From: Spirosoma fluviale
GTDB lineage: Bacteria > Bacteroidota > Bacteroidia > Cytophagales > Spirosomataceae
Direction of reading: 5' to 3'
Assembly (NCBI GenBank): GCA_945906915.1
Contig: CAMDSI010000122.1
Span: forward strand, 1-6,584
DNA length: 6,584 nt
Shown one piece after another: positions 1 through 6,584 of the stretch. The position numbers were made by a program, and so were the translations under genes. The notes under the pieces were generated by a model that saw only the letters and a program-made list of their open reading frames with translations, had not been told where the DNA came from and made no database searches. Position 1 is the first letter of the stretch; each line of letters begins with the position of its first letter.

Positions 1-263
1 AGCGCATTAAATTGGTCTTTTTTTGCGGCTAATAGGGAATAATGCATCGAAATACTACTCAAAATTAATACACCCGTACTGTAGCTAAATAAACTAGGCA
101 TTTCAAATTCTACCCAGTTTCCTTCTGCTTTTCTTACCAGGTAGGCAGAGGTGAAGGCTGCAAAAAGCATAACGATGGAAACGATGAATAACCACATCGT
201 AAAAACTTTCGGATTGACCGACCGGGTTTCAGCCGGTTCGATAACATTCTCTGTTGATTTCAT
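1..263 (-). CDS. coxC: Cytochrome c oxidase subunit III, N-terminal part (cut by window edge)
   Basis: The first 87 codons of a heme-copper oxidase subunit III are visible; the rest lies beyond the left edge. Subunit III is a membrane protein that stabilises the oxygen-reducing core and has no redox centre of its own. The visible part has a short polar N-terminus, a first membrane helix at about residues 21-43 (starts FTMWLFIVSIVMLF, ends SAYLVR) and a second hydrophobic stretch at about 60-80. The MWLF...AY pattern is typical of the small CyoC/CoxC-type subunits of Bacteroidota. Where many family members have a Glu after MWLFxxS, this protein has Ile30. The ATG lies 3 bases after the ctaB stop codon, so translation is probably coupled. 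Such loci often carry a second, more canonical subunit III gene next; that cannot be seen here. The family call is confident; the C-terminus is unknown. Confidence 0.88.
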   Translation of the reverse strand, partial: MKSTENVIEPAETRSVNPKVFTMWLFIVSIVMLFAAFTSAYLVRKAEGNWVEFEMPSLFSYSTGVLILSSISMHYSLLAAKKDQFNA

Positions 264-266
264 GAT

Positions 267-1115
267 TTAAACTTTATCAAATAATAAGGCAATTTGTATG
301 ATGATTAAATAGAAAAAGGAGCCAAACATCATCCATTTTGCGGCCTTGTCTGTGGGGCGCATCATGAGGTAGAAGGTTTGGCATAAAAATAGAATTCCAG
401 CTACGACTGTGATAATGGCAGATTGAATTCCTGTGATGTGCAGTAGATACGGCACAAATCCCAAAGGCACTAAAAAGAGCGTATAAATCATAATGGTGAA
501 AGCTGTTTTAATGTCTTTCTTTCCATCATTCGGTAACATCTTAAATCCAGCCTTGCGGTAATCAGCATCAGCCACCCAGGCGATCGCCCAGAAGTGGGGG
601 AATTGCCAGAAAAATTGAATCGCAAACAAGATGCCCGGCTCCCAACCAAAATGACCTGTCGCAGCCACCCAACCAATCATAGGAGGAAAGGCTCCTGGGA
701 ACGCCCCCACAAATACGGAGATGGGTCCCACGCGCTTCAAGGGTGTATAAACATAGCCATATAAAACATAAGATAGCAAGCCGATTAAGGCCGCTTTCCA
801 CGTAAAATAACTTAATAAACCTAAGGCAATCACGGCCAAAACATAGCCAAAATTTCGGGCTTGAGCCGGTGTTAAGGTTTCTGTAGGCAGTGGGCGCTTA
901 GCCGTACGCTTCATTAATTTATCGAATTCAATTTCTTTCAATTGATTCACGATATTCGCCGCTCCGGTTAATACAAAACCGGCTAAGGAGATCAAGAAAA
1001 TACCCAGAGGCTTGTGATCGATAGGCGCTAGTAAATACCCAAACGTGCCCGAGAAGGCTACCGTCATAGATAGTCTCGATTTTAAGAGGGCGATATAGGG
1101 CTTTATACTTGACAT
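267..1115 (-). CDS. ctaB: Protoheme IX farnesyltransferase (heme O synthase)
   Basis: This UbiA-family prenyltransferase (CtaB/CyoE/COX10) attaches a farnesyl group to heme B, giving heme O, the precursor of heme A for CoxA. The 282-residue protein is of normal length and has about nine membrane helices. The first Asp-rich active-site region is at residues 57-77: N57, E61, D65, then KLMKRTAKRPLP. The usual pattern is NxxxDxxxD; here the first acid is Glu, a conservative change. Other family signatures are YTPLKR (123-128), GAFPGAFPPMIGW (137-149) and FPHFWAIAW followed by DADYRKAGFKMLP (172-195). The start codon directly abuts the ctaA stop (TAAATG with no spacer), which suggests translational coupling, and coxC follows 3 bases downstream. 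CtaB acts before CtaA in the pathway although its gene comes second. Confidence 0.96.
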   Translation of the reverse strand: MSSIKPYIALLKSRLSMTVAFSGTFGYLLAPIDHKPLGIFLISLAGFVLTGAANIVNQLKEIEFDKLMKRTAKRPLPTETLTPAQARNFGYVLAVIALGLLSYFTWKAALIGLLSYVLYGYVYTPLKRVGPISVFVGAFPGAFPPMIGWVAATGHFGWEPGILFAIQFFWQFPHFWAIAWVADADYRKAGFKMLPNDGKKDIKTAFTIMIYTLFLVPLGFVPYLLHITGIQSAIITVVAGILFLCQTFYLMMRPTDKAAKWMMFGSFFYLIIIQIALLFDKV

Positions 1116-2009
1116 TTACGCGTTTTTTGTTTGGATCCAAGTGCTAATATGCCAGCCTATTAATACTAGGGAGATTAATAAGTGAACCGCTTGGCTTCCG
1201 AGGGGTAATTCAAAGTAGGCCATCAAAATTCCGGTGGCGAAGGAAATTCCAACTAATACCATCATACCATGACGGTATGTTTGTAGAGCTGAATTTTTAA
1301 TTTTATTCCAAAGAATCAAGTGACCTAATACGATAAACCAAGAGAATGTTCTGTGGACAATATAGACTAGATCAAGATGTGCCACCCATTGGTTTTTAGC
1401 CCCTTCTCCTAATTCCTTTATTACGTGATCCATATTTTCGCGGACCTGTGTGCCTAAGATTATTTGGATTAAAACTAAGAGTAAACTAATGCCTATCCAC
1501 AGGCGATTCTCCAGAGGTATAACCGCTTTGGAAGTTTGATTGTTTAGTGCTTGGACTAAAAAATAGATAACTCCGATGGACAACAACATGTGCGCCGTCA
1601 CCACTCCTGGCAATAGAAAAGAGTCAACTACATATTTACCTAAAACGGCATTGGCCAGAATTAGTAGGAGTCCTGCCAAAGTAGGTAAGAATACTTTCTT
1701 GCCTTCTTTCCAAGCTAATATAGTGGTGATTAAAACAATAAGTCCCGTCAAGGCACCGATCAGGCGATTGATGTATTCGATCCAAGTTTTGGTCGGATTA
1801 AATAGGACTTCGCCATGTAATTTATCTTGGTAGATCACCTCGTAATGCAAGGGTAATTCAGCCACATTGGTGGGAGGAATAAAACGCCCAAAACACTTAG
1901 GCCAATCTGGACATCCCATTCCCGATCCTGTGCTGCGAACGATTCCGCCGGCAAGGATAAGCAAATAAATGCTCAGGAGAGAAAGGGTTGCAAATTTTCT
2001 AAAGGCCAT
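1116..2009 (-). CDS. ctaA: Heme A synthase (CtaA/COX15 family)
   Basis: This integral membrane enzyme oxidises the C8 methyl of heme O to a formyl group, giving heme A. I start it at the ATG at 2009-2007 (297 residues, beginning MAFRKFATLS). The longer in-frame ATG at 2033 would add MHLFFTLK, encoded by the stem and T-tract of a terminator hairpin, so it is unlikely to be used. About eight membrane helices form two similar halves. Numbered from the chosen start, the features are: TGSGMGCPDWPKC (27-39) with the Cys33/Cys39 pair in the first external loop; WIEYINRLIGALTG (76-89) with the catalytic-type Glu78; and His140 (TAHM), His219 (VYIVHR) and His276 (QAVHLL), which match known heme-ligand positions. 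The fourth ligand position, His60 in Bacillus subtilis CtaA, is Asn81 here. The gene lies 68 bases after coxA, behind the hairpin, and abuts ctaB. Confidence 0.95.
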   Translation of the reverse strand: MAFRKFATLSLLSIYLLILAGGIVRSTGSGMGCPDWPKCFGRFIPPTNVAELPLHYEVIYQDKLHGEVLFNPTKTWIEYINRLIGALTGLIVLITTILAWKEGKKVFLPTLAGLLLILANAVLGKYVVDSFLLPGVVTAHMLLSIGVIYFLVQALNNQTSKAVIPLENRLWIGISLLLVLIQIILGTQVRENMDHVIKELGEGAKNQWVAHLDLVYIVHRTFSWFIVLGHLILWNKIKNSALQTYRHGMMVLVGISFATGILMAYFELPLGSQAVHLLISLVLIGWHISTWIQTKNA

Positions 2010-2018
2010 TTTTAGGGT

Positions 2019-2062
2019 AAAAAAAAGATGCATCTAAATGAGTTTCATTCGGATGCATCTTT
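2019..2062 (-). terminator. Intrinsic terminator-like hairpin between coxA and ctaA
   Basis: Read on the minus strand, AAAGATGCATC (2062-2052) pairs perfectly with GATGCATCTTT (2034-2024). An inner stem AATGA/TCATT (2049-2045 with 2041-2037) closes on a 3-base loop after a 2x2 internal mismatch. The descending arm runs into eight consecutive T residues (2026-2019). A long stem followed by a U-tract, beginning 15 bases after the coxA stop, is the classic rho-independent form. The U-tract is on the side expected for minus-strand transcription; on the plus strand the hairpin is followed by only a few Ts. It could end the actE-actF-coxB-coxA transcript or act as a partial terminator that lowers ctaA-ctaB-coxC expression. 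The stem is not GC-rich, so its efficiency is uncertain. Confidence 0.8.
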
Positions 2063-2077
2063 GATTGTTCGGGTTAA

Positions 2078-3976
2078 TTAACGGTTGTAACTCTCGTTTT
2101 GTGCGCCTAATAAACCCTCGATATCTTTTTCTTTTGCAATTTCTGCTTCTTCCTCAGGAAGGTTAGAGCTCTTAGTTGCAGAGAATGGAATGTTTTGAGG
2201 GATAAAATCTTGCTCAGCACCTGGCTTCGAATAATCGTAAGGCCAACGGTAAACAGCAGGAATTTCACCTTCCCAGTTTCCGTGTTCCGGATTAATAGGA
2301 GCCGTCCACTCAAGTGTATTCGAGTTCCAAGGATTTTGTGGAGCTAATTTTCCTTTAAAGATAGAGTAGAAGAAGTTCCAAGCAAAGATCGCTTGCGCAG
2401 AGAAGGTGATGATCGCTGCAATCGAGATAAATGCGTTCATATCTGTGAAAGCGGCAGCGCTATCATTTCCTAATGCCGTGAATGAATAGTAACGACGAGG
2501 GAAACCTGCAATACCTATGTAGTGCATTGGGAAGAATACTAAGTAAACACCCACGAACGTAAACCAGAAGTGGATATAGCCTAAATTTTTGTTCATTAAA
2601 CGACCAAACATCTTAGGGAACCAATGGTAAACACCCGCCATCAATCCGAAGAAGGATGCCGCACCCATTACTAGGTGGAAGTGAGCTACTACGAAATAGG
2701 TATCGTGTAAGTTAATATCTAATGCCGAGTTACCTAAAATGATACCCGTAACACCACCCGAAATGAATAGAGATACAAGACCGATCGAGAACAACATTGC
2801 TGGCGTAAAGACTAAATTACCTTTCCAAAGTGTCGTAATGTAGTTAAACGCTTTCACCGCAGATGGTACCGCAATGATCAACGTTAAGAACATAAATACC
2901 GAACCTAAGAATGGATTCATACCTGTTACGAACATGTGGTGAGCCCAAACAATGAAGGCAAGCACCGTGATTCCCATCATCGAACCGATCATCGCGCGGT
3001 ATCCGAAGATAGGCTTGCGTGAATTAGTGGCAATGATTTCAGATGTCATACCTAATGCCGGAAGTAATACAATGTAAACCTCAGGGTGACCTAGGAACCA
3101 GAATAAGTGTTGGTACAAGATCGGAGAACCACCCATATTAGGAAGTGCTTGTCCTTGAATATAGATCTCAGATAAGTAGAAAGACGTACCGAATGAACGG
3201 TCAAAGATTAATAATAAAGCCGCTGATAATAATACAGGGAATGATAATAATCCCAAAATAGCCGTAAAGAAGAATGACCAAATAGTCAATGGCATCTTCG
3301 TGAAAGTCATACCACGTGTACGTAAATTAATAATCGTACAGATGTAGTTGATACCCCCCATTAAAGAGGATACAATAAAGAATGCCATGGATGTTAACCA
3401 AAGTGTCATACCTAATCCTGAACCTGGCATAGCCTGTGGCAGGGCAGATAGGGGCGGATAAATTACCCAACCTCCTGATGCCGGACCAGTTTCTAAGAAC
3501 AAGGACGCGAACATGATCATCGATGAAAGGAAGAAGAACCAGTAGGATAGCATGTTAATGAATCCTGAGGCCATATCTCGTGCGCCGATTTGTAATGGAA
3601 TTAAAAAGTTAGAGAAGGTTCCAGAAAGACCTGCGGTTAGCACGAAGAATACCATGATGGTACCGTGCATGGTCACAAGGGCTAAATAAAACTCCTTATC
3701 TAGCTTTCCACCTTCGTCAATCCACCCACCTAAAATAGGGCGTAACCACTCTAATTGCATATCAGGGAAACCTAATTGCAAACGAAAGATGATGGAAAAA
3801 GATCCCCCAATAAACGCCCAAAGGATACCTGAAATCAGGTATTGCTTCGCGATCGTTTTGTGATCTGTGGAGAATATATATTTCGTCCAAAAATTTAGCT
3901 CATGGTGCTCATGCTCATGATCGTGTGAGTGATCGTGGGTGTGAACTTCTTCAGCGTGTGATGTTGCAGTTGACAT
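2078..3976 (-). CDS. coxA: Cytochrome c oxidase subunit I (A1-type, aa3)
   Basis: This is the catalytic subunit of the terminal oxidase, which reduces oxygen to water at the heme a3-CuB site and pumps protons. It has 632 residues, about 12 core membrane helices, a polar N-terminal tail and a long C-terminal tail. All redox ligands are visible: His104 (MHGTIMVFF) and His434 for heme a, His432 for heme a3, and His297, His346 and His347 for CuB. GHPEVY (296-301) carries the proton-channel Glu299 and the cross-linked Tyr301, placing it in the A1 type. D-channel residues Asp134 and Asn141 (GARDMASGFIN) and the K-channel Lys375 (AVPSAVK) are present. Residues 7-25 are a His-rich tail with nine His, ahead of the conserved STDHKTIAKQYL. 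The C-terminal part keeps the usual NPW...TLEWT and VYRWPYDYS segments. The gene starts 31 bases after coxB behind an A-rich leader without a clear Shine-Dalgarno, usual for Bacteroidota, and ends 15 bases before a terminator-like hairpin. Confidence 0.98.
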   Translation of the reverse strand: MSTATSHAEEVHTHDHSHDHEHEHHELNFWTKYIFSTDHKTIAKQYLISGILWAFIGGSFSIIFRLQLGFPDMQLEWLRPILGGWIDEGGKLDKEFYLALVTMHGTIMVFFVLTAGLSGTFSNFLIPLQIGARDMASGFINMLSYWFFFLSSMIMFASLFLETGPASGGWVIYPPLSALPQAMPGSGLGMTLWLTSMAFFIVSSLMGGINYICTIINLRTRGMTFTKMPLTIWSFFFTAILGLLSFPVLLSAALLLIFDRSFGTSFYLSEIYIQGQALPNMGGSPILYQHLFWFLGHPEVYIVLLPALGMTSEIIATNSRKPIFGYRAMIGSMMGITVLAFIVWAHHMFVTGMNPFLGSVFMFLTLIIAVPSAVKAFNYITTLWKGNLVFTPAMLFSIGLVSLFISGGVTGIILGNSALDINLHDTYFVVAHFHLVMGAASFFGLMAGVYHWFPKMFGRLMNKNLGYIHFWFTFVGVYLVFFPMHYIGIAGFPRRYYSFTALGNDSAAAFTDMNAFISIAAIITFSAQAIFAWNFFYSIFKGKLAPQNPWNSNTLEWTAPINPEHGNWEGEIPAVYRWPYDYSKPGAEQDFIPQNIPFSATKSSNLPEEEAEIAKEKDIEGLLGAQNESYNR

Positions 3977-4007
3977 ATGAATTTATTTTCTTCTTTTCTT
4001 TGTTAAA

Positions 4008-5102
4008 TTAGTTTACACTTACGGCTTCTGCTGCTGGCGCAGTTGTGCTATCTACCGCAACTGGTTCAGCAGGAATATACTTACTTGCCTTCGCTTTTAA
4101 GTTATCTGGAACTTTAGCTAAATAAGTAGGATTCGTAGTTAAGAATGGCTTTTGTTCCGCACACCATTTTTTGTAATCTTCCGGCTCATCCACAAAAACA
4201 GTAATGGACATACCGAAGTGACCGCGGCCACAAACTTCTGTACAGTTTACCTTAAAGTTGAAATCCTTCTTGCCTAATTTAGCTCGCATTTCATCTGTTG
4301 AGATGTTAGGCGTGAACCAGAACTTAGTCGGCATACCTGGAACTGCATCCATTTTCACTCGGTGGAATGGTAAATAAACCGAGTGCAATACGTCCTGAGC
4401 TTTAATTTTTAATAAAACAGGCTTGCCCTTAGGTAAGTGTAACTCTGTTGCCGTAAAGTCGTCAAATGAATTCTTATCCGTAAAGTCAATACCAATATTA
4501 TTTGTTTCATCAATTAACTTATAATTGAAATTACCTAATTGATTATCATCATTACCTGCGTAGCGTACATACCAGCCGAATTGATGTCCTGTGATTTCAA
4601 TAACAACCGCATCGCTTGGTGCTTGAGAGGTAATATCTCGCCAAGTTCTCCAGCCTGTAAATACAAGGATGGCCATGACAATAGCAGGAATAACCGTCCA
4701 AATCAATTCTAATTTGTGGTTAACTGGGTAGAAAGTAGCTTTTCTGTTTTTGTTATAACGGTATTTGAATGCAAAGTATAATAACAAGGTGTTCGAGACA
4801 AAAAACGCTAGTGTTACTACCGCCATAGATGTCCAAAACATCGAATCAGTCTTTACTCCGTGTTCTGAAGCAGCTATCGGTAAGAAATCTGGCTTTGCCA
4901 CCATAAATGACCAAACACCTGCAATCGTTCCTAATGCCCAGAAGATAATCATTCCGTACGCATTGGCATTATTATTTGAATCTAGTGCGTCATCTGTATT
5001 TTCATCGGCAACTAAAGATTTATTCAACTTTATACTTTTGCTAATTACAGAAATAGCAAGAGCAAAGAAGATAATTGATAAAAGACCTATTAGGTAAAAC
5101 AT
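4008..5102 (-). CDS. coxB: Cytochrome c oxidase subunit II with CuA site
   Basis: Subunit II receives electrons from cytochrome c at a binuclear CuA centre on the periplasmic side and passes them to heme a in CoxA. The 364-residue protein has an N-terminal hydrophobic segment (1-20) and further membrane segments at about 51-70, 88-113 and 131-150, the last being the typical ELIWTVIPAIVMAIL helix. The cupredoxin domain follows from about 160. The CuA ligands are complete: His240 (DVLHSVYLP), then Cys287, Glu289, Cys291, His295 and Met298 in CTEVCGRGHFGM. GHQFGWYVRY (172-181) is the aromatic strand used for electron entry. An acidic, Asn-rich loop at about 183-215 lengthens the domain, as is common in Bacteroidota. 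There is no fused cytochrome c domain; the C-terminus ends in an Ala/Val/Pro-rich tail. The gene lies 28 bases after actF and 31 before coxA, clearly in one operon. Confidence 0.97.
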   Translation of the reverse strand: MFYLIGLLSIIFFALAISVISKSIKLNKSLVADENTDDALDSNNNANAYGMIIFWALGTIAGVWSFMVAKPDFLPIAASEHGVKTDSMFWTSMAVVTLAFFVSNTLLLYFAFKYRYNKNRKATFYPVNHKLELIWTVIPAIVMAILVFTGWRTWRDITSQAPSDAVVIEITGHQFGWYVRYAGNDDNQLGNFNYKLIDETNNIGIDFTDKNSFDDFTATELHLPKGKPVLLKIKAQDVLHSVYLPFHRVKMDAVPGMPTKFWFTPNISTDEMRAKLGKKDFNFKVNCTEVCGRGHFGMSITVFVDEPEDYKKWCAEQKPFLTTNPTYLAKVPDNLKAKASKYIPAEPVAVDSTTAPAAEAVSVN

Positions 5103-5130
5103 AATTGTTATTTTAATAGAAGTTCAAAAA

Positions 5131-6492
5131 TTAAATATCGTGGTGTAAAGCTTCTGGCAAGAATGGGTGGTTTTTAGCCACTAAACTAGCCTTAGTTAAT
5201 TCATCTGAAATCACATAAATGAACGCAGATGCAAACACCGTAACCATTCCAAATTCGACTAAGCCATAGCCACCATGTTTACCTACAACACCTGGCATAA
5301 TCATTTGGTAGAAATCAATATAGTGACCAGCGATAATTAAGAATGCAGCGATCTTTAAAAAGATACGCGTTCTTTTCGCATCACGTGTCATCAAAACTAA
5401 GAAAGGCAACAAGAAGTTTAGAATTACCATTAATATTTCTGATGTCTTGTAAATTTTATTATGACCTTCCCAACGCTCTAAGAAATAAATGGTCTCTTCA
5501 GGTAAGTTAGCGTAGTAGATCAATAAGAATTGCTCGAACCAAACATACGTCCAGAAGATAGAGAAGGCAAACATAAACTTACCTAAATCATGTAAGTGAT
5601 TTTCGTTGACATAACCCATTAAGCCTTTGTCCTTTAAATACAAGATGGCTAAAACGATTACTGCATAAGTGGTCACGTGCCAGGACGAAAACATATACCA
5701 ACCGAACATCGTAGAGAACCAGTGCGTATCGATCGACATAACCCAGTCCCAGGCGAACATAGAACTAGAGGCACCGAAGATGACGATGAATGCCGTTCCT
5801 ATTTTAACTAATTGATGGAAGTATTCCGTTCCGCCATTTAAATCCTCTTCTAAAGATTTTTTACGTAACATTTTCCAAAGAAGGATCCACAATCCGCCAA
5901 ATACAACCAAACGAATTAAGAAGAAGGTTTTGTTCAAATAACCCGACTTACCTGCAATGATTTTATCGTAGTTTTCATTTCCTACTTCCGTTACACCATG
6001 GTGCATCCAGTGGAAAATCACATCCCCTTTAAATAAGAATACTAAAATCAAGATAGGCAACGAAATGTATAAGAACTTAGGGAAAGCCTCAGGAACACGT
6101 TTCATGACAGAAGACCAACCTGACTTTGTTAAGTATTGTAATGAAACAAAGAACATACCTACTACGGCGATACCCGTAAAGAAAACAGCATTTAACCAAA
6201 CATTAGCCCAAATGCGATTAGTCCAATCGTAGTGCTCTTCCACTCCTGCTTGGTGAGATACCGCACCACCAGATACGTGTTCTGCCGCTGCTTCGTGTCC
6301 CGCTTTTACCGCATCATGTCCTGCTGCCGCTACTTCGTGACCACCTGATTCTCCTTTAGATAAAAGGTAAATACCAATAACTAAAGCAACAAGGCCTGCG
6401 ATGAAAGCATAGATTATTCTTTTTTTGCCTTCAGAATTGAAGTCAAAATGCTCTTCTACGTTTGCTGGGGAAAAATGTGAATGTCCCGCCAT
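5131..6492 (-). CDS. actF: Alternative Complex III subunit ActF (quinol:cytochrome c oxidoreductase membrane subunit)
   Basis: ActF is one of the large integral membrane subunits of ACIII, which oxidises (mena)quinol and reduces cytochrome c, replacing the bc1 complex. The protein has 453 residues and about ten membrane helices, the first at about 26-45. Recognisable family segments are FAWDWVMSIDTHWFSTMFGWY (246-266), FWTYVWFEQFLLIYYANLPEE (313-333) and a late GHYIDFYQMIMPG stretch (389-401), all shared with the NrfD-like/ActF family. After the first helix, residues 50-82 form a Gly/Ala/His-rich loop containing three heptads (GHEVAAA, GHDAVKA, GHEAAAE). Direct adjacency to the actE tail upstream and coxB downstream matches the known ACIII-oxidase gene order. 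The ATG gives MAGHSHF and lies 34 bases after the actE stop; no better start is apparent. It could be called ActC-like from the fold alone, but the length, sequence and position favour ActF. Confidence 0.93.
   Translation of the reverse strand: MAGHSHFSPANVEEHFDFNSEGKKRIIYAFIAGLVALVIGIYLLSKGESGGHEVAAAGHDAVKAGHEAAAEHVSGGAVSHQAGVEEHYDWTNRIWANVWLNAVFFTGIAVVGMFFVSLQYLTKSGWSSVMKRVPEAFPKFLYISLPILILVFLFKGDVIFHWMHHGVTEVGNENYDKIIAGKSGYLNKTFFLIRLVVFGGLWILLWKMLRKKSLEEDLNGGTEYFHQLVKIGTAFIVIFGASSSMFAWDWVMSIDTHWFSTMFGWYMFSSWHVTTYAVIVLAILYLKDKGLMGYVNENHLHDLGKFMFAFSIFWTYVWFEQFLLIYYANLPEETIYFLERWEGHNKIYKTSEILMVILNFLLPFLVLMTRDAKRTRIFLKIAAFLIIAGHYIDFYQMIMPGVVGKHGGYGLVEFGMVTVFASAFIYVISDELTKASLVAKNHPFLPEALHHDI
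6280..6342 (-). repeat. Three imperfect 21-base tandem units in actF
   Basis: Codons 51-71 of actF encode GHEVAAA, GHDAVKA and GHEAAAE in a row. Each unit begins with Gly-His-acid, and the DNA shows three imperfect 21-base copies. A further His-containing stretch (HVSGGAVSHQAG) follows. This looks like in-frame expansion within a loop between the first two membrane helices. Confidence 0.7.
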
Positions 6493-6526
6493 TTTATTCT
6501 CTATTTTAAATGAACTAATTTAAATC

Positions 6527-6584
6527 TTATTGTTTTTGTAACTCGTGTACATAAAGTACGATTTTCCAACGGTTCTCTGAGGAA
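6527..6584 (-). CDS. actE: C-terminal tail of ActE, mono-heme cytochrome c of Alternative Complex III (cut by window edge)
   Basis: An open frame enters from the right edge and stops at 6529-6527 (TAA). It encodes the last 18 residues, SSENRWKIVLYVHELQKQ. The (D/E)RWxxVxYVxxLQ ending is characteristic of the class I cytochrome c domains of ACIII ActE, where the final helix packs on the heme domain. The CxxCH heme site would lie upstream, outside the window. Position supports the call: actE normally directly precedes actF, and the gap here is 34 bases. The visible part is too short to exclude another small cytochrome c, but the combination of motif and location makes ActE the best reading. Confidence 0.75.
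   Translation of the reverse strand, partial: SSENRWKIVLYVHELQKQ

Noticed and set aside
1576..1833. Plus-strand open frame of 85 codons inside ctaA
   Set aside because: It lies wholly within a strongly recognisable gene on the other strand, has no family signature, and is a shadow frame.
2024..2062. The two GATGCATC palindromes as a paired operator site
   Set aside because: Each copy is self-complementary, but together with the inner stem and adjacent T-tract they fit a terminator hairpin much better. The spacing and location after a stop codon also fit that reading.
2107..2313. Minus-strand 68-codon frame within the coxA 3' part
   Set aside because: It is an out-of-frame shadow of the conserved CoxA C-terminal region.
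3977..4007. Purine-rich AAAGAAAAGAAGAAAA leader before coxA as a Shine-Dalgarno site
   Set aside because: It lacks a GGAGG-like core. An A-rich leader is the usual Bacteroidota pattern, so it is not listed as a separate site.
4765..5097. Plus-strand open frame of 110 codons opposite the coxB N-terminus
   Set aside because: It is the antisense reading of the coxB membrane-anchor region; nothing in its sequence suggests a real protein.
5103..5130. Possible promoter in the actF-coxB gap (TAATTTTTG on the minus strand)
   Set aside because: It resembles TAnnTTTG only with an extra base and has too little room; ordinary A/T-rich intergenic sequence explains it.

Overview
The window looks like a chromosomal segment from an aerobic member of the Bacteroidota, probably Cytophagales or a close relative. 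Three things suggest this: the gene order of Alternative Complex III (ACIII) directly followed by an A-type cytochrome c oxidase, the style of the proteins (for example a CoxB with a CTEVCGRGHFGM copper site), and A/T-rich leaders with no clear Shine-Dalgarno sequences. The phylum call is fairly safe; anything finer is inference.

All genes lie on the minus strand, so transcription runs from the right end to the left. In that order they are: the C-terminal tail of actE (6584-6527, cut by the window), actF (6492-5131), coxB (5102-4008), coxA (3976-2078), an intrinsic-terminator-like hairpin (2062-2019), ctaA (2009-1116), ctaB (1115-267), and the first 87 codons of a subunit III gene, coxC (263-1, cut by the window). 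The gaps are 34, 28, 31, 68, 0 and 3 bases. There is no gene-free stretch over 300 bases, and I see no RNA genes, mobile elements or CRISPR array.

Together the genes form one respiratory module. ACIII (Act proteins) takes electrons from menaquinol to cytochrome c, CoxA/B/C pass them from cytochrome c to oxygen while pumping protons, and CtaB then CtaA convert heme B to heme O and heme A for the CoxA active site. All diagnostic ligands of CoxA (A1-type, GHPEVY) and CoxB (CuA) are present, so the oxidase should be functional.

This is mostly a well-known locus type, and I found no convincing new biological system. The parts worth a second look are the hairpin with a U-tract between coxA and the heme A synthesis genes, which also shows that the longest-ORF start of ctaA is probably wrong; a His-to-Asn change at a heme-ligand position of CtaA; a tandem heptad repeat in ActF; and a His-rich N-terminus on CoxA.
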